Of a DNA stretch of 44,663 bases, positions 44,231 through 44,663 are shown in pieces. Made by a program: the position numbers and the translations under genes. The first letter of the stretch is position 1; every line of letters starts with the position of its first letter. Source of the DNA: Photorhabdus akhurstii. GTDB taxonomy: Bacteria > Pseudomonadota > Gammaproteobacteria > Enterobacterales > Enterobacteriaceae. The stretch is taken from NCBI RefSeq assembly GCF_018448925.1, contig NZ_RCWE01000036.1, forward strand, positions 1 to 44,663, given 5' to 3'. The notes under the pieces were generated by a model. The model had not been told where the DNA came from. It was given only the letters and a program-made list of their open reading frames with translations, and did not search any database.

Positions 44231-44663
44231 ATATACAAAAAAGTGTGAAGTACAAGCCAGTTGCAGTTGCTAATCTGGCAGATCAAATCAATATCCTGTG
44301 ACACCAGTTCAAACTATTCCGATTCAACATACTACAGAGTTGAAAAATCGTGGTTCGAAAATATTACAAAGCACTAACTCAAGCACTTAATAGGAGAGCG
44401 TAAAAAAGTGTGGGGCATTTATGTAGCAAAGCAGCTAAAGAAGCCACTTTAACGTATAAGTATTCATGGGCCGATAATGGGTAATAGTCCGGTTGAGTTG
44501 CCCACTTTACCGCTAAATAACTCAAGTGCCCCAGACTTTTTTATGCTCTATATGAACGCATCCCGTTTGCAAGACAAAAATTACTCTGGCATCGACGGTA
44601 GGTTGCAGCTCTATATCCGGCCTTATTGCAGCCAGAGCTGCGGGCCTCGATGTAATCCGCTGA
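44231..44663. other. Gene-free end of the window
   Basis: Apart from the palindrome at 44395-44549 I find no supported gene. fhuF, expected beyond yjjZ by comparison with E. coli, is not readable on either strand. The last 90 bp hold short frames (one minus-strand frame rich in Cys and Arg) that resemble nothing I can name. Confidence 0.5.
44395..44549. repeat. Long imperfect palindrome (MITE-like element)
   Basis: Arms of about 26 bp, AGAGCGTAAAAAAGTGTGGG at 44395 and its inverted copy ending TTTTTTATGCTCT at 44549, differ at a few positions only. About 100 bp lie between, partly complementary (AGCTAAAGAAGCCAC against GCCCACTTTACCGCTA). No gene inside. The shape suggests a non-autonomous mobile repeat or a structured RNA. 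Confidence 0.6.

Noticed and set aside
44555-44663. A Cys/Arg-rich minus-strand frame at the right edge
   Set aside because: It is open at the edge, short, and resembles nothing I can name. It cannot be separated from chance.
1-44663. CRISPR arrays
   Set aside because: No series of regularly spaced direct repeats was seen on reading the window, and no cas genes are present.

Overview
The window looks like a chromosomal segment of an entomopathogenic enterobacterium of the Photorhabdus/Xenorhabdus group (Morganellaceae), most likely Photorhabdus. Two long blocks keep the enterobacterial gene order and give proteins very close to E. coli ones: deoC-deoA-deoB-deoD, and yjjV-yjjU-(osmY-like)-prfC-rimI-holD-rsmC-tRNA-Leu-tRNA-Leu-yjjZ. 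The accessory DNA between and around them is A+T-rich and of the type common in these insect pathogens (CDI toxin cassettes, toxin-antitoxin, secondary metabolism). The genus is inferred from gene content, not proven.

Layout. (1) About 1-4500, + strand: the 3' end of a CdiA/haemagglutinin-type gene with its immunity gene, followed by an orphan toxin/immunity cassette (a deaminase-type toxin that appears frame-disrupted), an IS3-like remnant, a filamentous-haemagglutinin scrap and a further immunity-like gene. A degenerate group II intron domain V lies between cassettes. (2) 4.5-6.2 kb: A+T-rich, nearly gene-free DNA with one doubtful small gene. (3) 6238-6908: a FitAB (VapBC-type) toxin-antitoxin pair with a direct-repeat operator. 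(4) 7004-13539, - strand: a tightly coupled two-gene unit, a 1495-aa SF2 helicase carrying a C-terminal PD-(D/E)xK-like nuclease and an unrecognised 681-aa partner; this is a candidate anti-phage or anti-plasmid system. (5) 14003-16542: reverse transsulfuration genes (cystathionine beta-synthase and gamma-lyase). (6) 16633-22634, - strand: the deo operon for deoxynucleoside catabolism and a CNT nucleoside transporter, each preceded by paired CRP sites 52 bp apart, the spacing of CRP/CytR promoters. (7) 23120-26389: a YedJ-like HD hydrolase, then a divergent LysR regulator/MFS exporter pair. (8) 26725-36867, + strand: an eight-gene biosynthetic operon. Homologues of the GriI aldolase and GriH synthase should make 3-amino-4-hydroxybenzoate (3,4-AHBA). 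They are followed by a fusion of a haem-oxygenase-like di-iron oxidase with an adenylating enzyme, a methyltransferase, two flavin ring hydroxylases, a cupin and a short-chain dehydrogenase. (9) 37013-44192: the conserved yjjV-to-yjjZ block with two tRNA-Leu(CAG) genes. (10) The last 460 bp hold a Fur box and a long imperfect palindrome, with no readable gene.

How it fits together. The biosynthetic operon sits where E. coli carries yjjW-yjjI, between the deo/nup block and yjjV, so it appears to be an insertion into a conserved backbone. The pathway I infer uses two primary metabolites (aspartate semialdehyde and dihydroxyacetone phosphate) to make an aminohydroxybenzoate. The di-iron/AMP-ligase fusion would then activate and oxidise it, and the flavoenzymes, SDR and cupin would further oxidise it. 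The pair of flavin monooxygenases plus an SDR is reminiscent of the set that turns 3,4-AHBA into the epoxyquinol of manumycin-type compounds. I cannot name the product. The two best candidates for an undescribed system are the helicase-nuclease/681-aa pair and the 3,4-AHBA cluster with its oxidase-ligase fusion.
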